Shown: piece by piece, positions 61,508 to 64,000 of the stretch
Layout of the letters: the number at the start of each line of letters is the position of its first letter
Position numbering within the stretch: position 1 is the stretch's first letter
From: Mesosutterella faecium
GTDB lineage: Bacteria; Pseudomonadota; Gammaproteobacteria; Burkholderiales; Burkholderiaceae_F
Assembly: GCF_022809315.2 (NCBI RefSeq)
Contig: NZ_JAKZJU020000001.1
Location: 310,001-374,000 of the forward strand
DNA: 64,000 bases
Direction: 5' to 3'
Translations under genes and position numbers: made by a program
The notes under the pieces: model-generated
The model's input: only the letters and a program-made list of their open reading frames with translations
What the model was told of the DNA's origin: nothing
Database searches by the model: none

Positions 61508-62110
61508 TTACAGGGCCTTGGGAGCTTCTTCGTCCTGCGGCAGGGGCTCTTCGGCCTCGTCTTCAGAACCCTCGCGGGCACCGGCATCAGCCTCTTCTTC
61601 AGAAGGAGCAGCGGCTTCAGCAGCCTGATCCGATTCCTGGTCTGCCTCGAGACCCCCTTCCGGGATGGCCTTGCCCTCAGGCTGAGCCTCTTCGGGAGCC
61701 TTCACGCGGCGGGTGAGCGCAATCACCAGGCGCAGGGCTTCGTTCACATCCTTGGCGGTCGGAAAGAAAGCTGCGACCTCGGCATCGATCTTGACAATCT
61801 GCCGCTTGCTGTAGTCCTCGCGGTCCTGGTAACGATTCTCGTTGAAAGCGCGGGCGCGGGGGCCGGTCTTGGTGCTGTAGCGGTCCCGGTTGAAACGGGG
61901 ACGGTCATCGCCAAAGCGGCGGCCGCCGAAGCGCGGACGGTCATCGCCGAAACGGCGGTTGTCATCAAAACGGTCAAAGCGCGGACGATCATCGCCGAAG
62001 CGGCGGTCTCCGCCAAAACGGCGGTCGCTGCGCTCAGAATTCCATTCGCGGCGTCCGCCAAAGCTTTCACGGTGCGACTCACGAGCTTCCCAAGGTTTCC
62101 GATCCATCAT
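61508..62110 (-). CDS. Arg/Phe/Gly/Asp-repeat protein of unknown function
   Basis: A 200-residue protein in three parts. Residues 1-100 are rich in R, D, F and G with three copies of RRFGDDRPRF (36-45, 52-61, 64-73) and related half-copies. Residues 104-135 (QIVKIDAEVAAFFPTAKDV then NEALRLVIALTRR) look like a small folded unit and are the only non-repetitive part. Residues 140-200 are strongly acidic (Glu, Ala, Asp). No signal peptide or membrane helix. RG/RF-rich and acidic tails suggest RNA binding or condensate formation, but that is inference. ATG 62110 has AAAGGATCAAAA before it. Confidence 0.75.
   Translation of the reverse strand: MMDRKPWEARESHRESFGGRREWNSERSDRRFGGDRRFGDDRPRFDRFDDNRRFGDDRPRFGGRRFGDDRPRFNRDRYSTKTGPRARAFNENRYQDREDYSKRQIVKIDAEVAAFFPTAKDVNEALRLVIALTRRVKAPEEAQPEGKAIPEGGLEADQESDQAAEAAAPSEEEADAGAREGSEDEAEEPLPQDEEAPKAL
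61892..62005 (-). repeat. Tandem coding repeat (RRFGDDRPRF, three copies)
   Basis: The DNA under residues 36-73 of the repeat protein is an imperfect tandem array with unit lengths of about 36-48 bases. Copies differ mainly at third codon positions, so the peptide is under more constraint than the DNA. Confidence 0.8.
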
Positions 62111-62333
62111 TTTTGATCCTTTTCCATGTTGCGGATTAAATTTCAATTTCTTGCCGAATATTCCGGCGAGATTCCAGAATTTATAGTTTTTTGGTTAAAA
62201 AATTGCGCTAAATTTCATCGCGCAGGCTACACTTGTGTTAGAGATGCACTGAAAGTTTCATCTCTTCGACGCCTGGCCCGGCATCCCGGTTCAGGCCAAA
62301 AGTTCAGCATCATAACAATAAGGAGGTTTGTAT

Positions 62334-62639
62334 ATGCTCCAGACGCCTCAAGTAGTTTTCCACGGCATTTCCCGTTCTCCTGCAGTTGAGGCTGCAATCA
62401 ACGAAAAAGCCGAGGCTCTGACAAAATTTGACAGCCGCTTGGGCTCTGTCAGGGCCACCATCTCTCAAGACGGCCACCAGACCACTAGCCTTTTCAACGT
62501 TCGCCTTGACTTCGTGACCTCAGGCAAAAATGTAGTCATCAATCGTCAGGGCACCGACGTGATCGCCGCCTTGAATGAAGCGTTCGACAAGGCGGAACGC
62601 TCTATTAAGGAAGAAGCCGCGAAACTCCGTCAGCCGTAA
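62334..62639 (+). CDS. hpf: Ribosome hibernation promoting factor (HPF/RaiA family)
   Basis: A 101-residue short-form HPF that binds the 30S subunit and inactivates ribosomes in stationary phase. The fold is visible in VVFHGISRSPAVEAAINEKA (first strand and helix), a central beta region, and the DVIAALNEAFDKAERSIKEEA helix. AAGGAGG lies eight bases before ATG 62334; a TTG at 62328 is in frame but less likely. It is not beside rpoN, its common neighbour. Confidence 0.9.
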   Translation: MLQTPQVVFHGISRSPAVEAAINEKAEALTKFDSRLGSVRATISQDGHQTTSLFNVRLDFVTSGKNVVINRQGTDVIAALNEAFDKAERSIKEEAAKLRQP

Positions 62640-62663
62640 CACAATCCTCTGATTTTCTCAATT

Positions 62664-62698
62664 TCAGCCGCTTTCTTTCGGGAAGCGGCTGATTTTTT
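62664..62698 (+). terminator. Intrinsic terminator of hpf
   Basis: TCAGCCGCTT (62664-62673) pairs with AAGCGGCTGA (62683-62692), followed by six T. It begins 25 bases after the hpf stop. Confidence 0.9.
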
Positions 62699-62717
62699 AA
62701 CTAACCAATGCAAGTAC

Positions 62718-62740
62718 AAAAAAAGGAGCCTTCAGGCTCC
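62718..62740 (-). terminator. Intrinsic terminator of the tRNA-Ala/tRNA-Glu unit
   Basis: Read leftward, GGAGCC (62740-62735) and GGCTCC (62730-62725) form a six-base stem with a four-base loop, followed by seven T. It lies 38 bases beyond the tRNA-Glu 3' end and faces the hpf terminator. Confidence 0.85.
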
Positions 62741-62778
62741 CGTTCACACTACAAGCCCTGCGCGGGCAGCCGTTTCTG

Positions 62779-62854
62779 TGGCGTCCCCAAGCAGATTCGA
62801 ACTGCTGTACCGACCGTGAAAGGGTCGTGTCCTAGGCCACTAGACGATGGGGAC
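62779..62854 (-). tRNA. tRNA-Glu (anticodon UUC)
   Basis: A 76-base cloverleaf: acceptor GTCCCCA/TGGGGAC, D arm TCGTCTAGTGGCCTAGGA, anticodon stem CGACC/GGTCG around CTTTCAC (anticodon TTC), T arm AGCAGTTCGAATCTGCT, encoded CCA. Closely follows the E. coli tRNA-Glu. Confidence 0.97.
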
Positions 62855-62891
62855 CACTTCCATACTTCTTGACACAGACACTACAGAAATT

Positions 62892-62967
<76 letters not shown>

Positions 62968-62980
62968 AAAAGAGTTTGGA

Positions 62981-63009
62981 ATATTAGCAGAGAAAACTAA
63001 AAAACGCAA
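62981..63009 (-). promoter_or_regulatory. Promoter of tRNA-Ala copy 1 and tRNA-Glu
   Basis: On the minus strand TTGCGT (63009-63004) and TAATAT (62986-62981) are exactly 17 bases apart. The tRNA 5' end lies 13 bases beyond the -10 box. Confidence 0.7.
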
Positions 63010-63047
63010 ACCTCTGCTCCATCCACTGTTCCTGCATCCGGCCGGAG

Positions 63048-63072
63048 AAAAAAAACCATCCGGCAAGGATGG
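63048..63072 (-). terminator. Intrinsic terminator after tRNA-Ala copy 2
   Basis: Read leftward, CCATCC (63072-63067) and GGATGG (63061-63056) form a six-base stem followed by eight T. It separates the two tRNA-Ala genes into different transcripts. Confidence 0.8.
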
Positions 63073-63086
63073 GATTCTGAGAAGTC

Positions 63087-63162
<76 letters not shown>

Positions 63163-63176
63163 AGAGACGGAGAGGC

Positions 63177-63205
63177 ATTATATTTGTTTGAATCAAGAAA
63201 AGCAA
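63177..63205 (-). promoter_or_regulatory. Promoter of tRNA-Ala copy 2
   Basis: On the minus strand TTGCTT (63205-63200) and TATAAT (63182-63177) are 17 bases apart, followed by a pyrimidine-rich stretch before the tRNA. Confidence 0.8.
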
Positions 63206-63474
63206 GTCTTCAAAGAAAAAATTTTTCTTCTCTCCCTGCTGCACGCTTCCAGCCGCAGGCGAGCCAGCGGCTGGAAGCGCGGCAGATGCTTTTGAAAGGC
63301 AGAGAATAAAGCAATGCAGGACGATGCCAGCGGCAGGATCGCACGCTGACCGTGTGGGCGCAAAAAAATACGGTCTGCAAAATTTCTGCCCTCTCCTCAT
63401 GGCTTCTTTACGCATTGTTTATCCTTATCAAGCAAAGAGAAAAACATCCAGCCTTCACCTCAGAACAAAACAAA
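63206..63474. other. Intergenic region between the tRNA-Ala promoter and uvrA
   Basis: No gene is visible. The main structure is a perfect 13-base inverted repeat, CGCTTCCAGCCGC (63244-63256) and GCGGCTGGAAGCG (63267-63279), with a ten-base loop and no T run on either side. An ATG at 63399 is out of frame with the uvrA-type gene. A good uvrA promoter was not identified. Confidence 0.5.
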
Positions 63475-64000
63475 GTGTCAAACTCCAATCTTCCCGCTCT
63501 CGCTCAGCCGAAAATTCGGATTCGAGGCGCAAAACAAAACAACCTGAAGAACGTTTCCGTCGACCTTGACCTCGGACAGCTCACCGTCGTAACAGGAGTT
63601 TCCGGCTCCGGGAAAAGTTCTTTGGTTTTCGACACGCTTTACGCCGAAGGCCAGCGCCGGTACATAGAAACACTCAGCCCTTACGCAAGGCAGTTCCTGG
63701 ACAGGATGGACCGCCCCCGCGTTGACGCCATCGAAGGCGTGCCTCCGGCCATTGCCATTGACCAGACGAATCCGGTCCGAACGTCTCGCTCGACGGTCGG
63801 CACCATGACGGAGCTCAACGACCACATCAAGCTGCTGTTTGCCAAATGCGCCTCGCTGTACTGCCCCCGCTGCGGCAAAAAGATAGAGAAGGAGAACCCC
63901 GAATCCATCTGGGAAAAAATCCAGAAATACTCCGCCGCTTTAGGCGATCCCAGGCTTCTGATCAACTTCACATCCCAGATTCCCCGTCGCTTCGGGCTGA
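63475..64000 (+). CDS. uvrA: UvrA-type excinuclease ABC subunit (N-terminal part, cut by window edge)
   Basis: About 175 codons are present. IRIRGAKQNNLKNVSVDL leads to Walker A GVSGSGKSS and the UvrA-typical YAEGQRRYIETLSPYARQF, then IEGVPPAIAIDQTN, RSTVGTMTELNDHIKLL and the start of a zinc module (YCPRCGKKI). UvrA finds bulky DNA lesions and loads UvrB. The wording ETLSPYARQFLDRMDRPRVD and IDQTNPVRTSRSTVGTMTE is that of the very long UvrA-like proteins (near 1900 residues) of Betaproteobacteria as I recall them; the window is too short to tell. The GTG at 63475 is a guess for the start; a TTG at 63415 is also in frame. Confidence 0.85.
   Translation, partial: MSNSNLPALAQPKIRIRGAKQNNLKNVSVDLDLGQLTVVTGVSGSGKSSLVFDTLYAEGQRRYIETLSPYARQFLDRMDRPRVDAIEGVPPAIAIDQTNPVRTSRSTVGTMTELNDHIKLLFAKCASLYCPRCGKKIEKENPESIWEKIQKYSAALGDPRLLINFTSQIPRRFGL

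Noticed and set aside
61892..62005. Tandem repeats resembling a short CRISPR or satellite array
   Set aside because: Units are in frame, encode RRFGDDRPRF, lack unique spacers of constant length and have no cas genes nearby.
62270..62333. Sigma-54 promoter before hpf (CTGGCCCGGCATCCCGG)
   Set aside because: The GG half is similar but the GC half of the -12 element (TTGC) is missing.

Overview
The window is a GC-rich (roughly two thirds G+C by eye), gene-dense bacterial chromosome segment. It carries no phage, insertion sequence or CRISPR array that I can see. Gene orders are those of the Betaproteobacteria/Burkholderiales: ffh next to a ypjD-type gene, rplU-rpmA-obg-proB, the complete division and cell-wall cluster followed by lpxC, a dciA-like gene and secA, ribD-ribE-ribH-nusB-thiL-pgpA-pncC, and tyrS/M23 peptidase/anmK/erpA/rpsI-rplM. 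MurE has the DNPR motif of a meso-diaminopimelate-adding enzyme, and LPS enzymes (LpxC, a PagP homologue) show a Gram-negative envelope. Several genes usual at these places in larger Burkholderiales are missing (argJ, zapD, mraZ, ribBA, possibly rppH). Together this suggests a compact member such as a gut Sutterellaceae. That placement is an inference.

Layout. 1-4821: ruvA (cut by the window edge), ruvC and ffh on the minus strand; then plus-strand ypjD-like, PP0621-like, ampD and yggT. 4900-10066: minus-strand proS, proB, obg, rpmA and rplU behind a structured leader. 10167-11382: tRNA-Pro(CGG), coaE, yacG. 11389-13693: three minus-strand genes joined by 4-base overlaps (a gene of unknown function, a DUF815-type ATPase, a MutT-type Nudix protein). 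13812-18276: secA, the divergent dciA-like gene, lpxC. 18390-35645: ftsZ, ftsA, ftsQ, ddl, murC, murG, ftsW, murD, mraY, murF, murE, ftsI, ftsL and rsmH, all transcribed leftward with many start/stop overlaps. 36051-36360: RNase P RNA. 36465-42634: a PagP domain fused to a second outer-membrane barrel, hemL, a ScsB/DsbD-type disulfide reductase, and dacB overlapping it tail to tail. 42717-44898: groES-groEL behind a textbook heat-shock promoter. 44949-48431: a Tat-type thiol oxidoreductase, pyrF, a CNNM/CorC membrane protein, pncC. 48464-54914: pgpA, thiL, nusB, ribH, ribE, ribD, nrdR, glyA. 55049-61227: dtd, tyrS, M23 peptidase, anmK, erpA, rpsI, rplM. 61508-63162: an Arg/Phe/Gly/Asp-repeat protein, an HPF-type ribosome hibernation factor, tRNA-Glu and two identical tRNA-Ala(GGC) genes. 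63475-end: the first part of a uvrA-type gene.

Most of the window is housekeeping: peptidoglycan precursor synthesis and septation (mur/fts/ddl, ampD, anmK, dacB, M23 peptidase), protein export and folding (ffh, secA, groESL, disulfide enzymes), translation, and riboflavin/thiamine/haem cofactors. The most unusual items are the PagP-barrel fusion, the unknown gene in the argJ slot, the RRFGDDRPRF repeat protein, the dacB overlap with the disulfide reductase, and the structured leaders of rplU and rplM.
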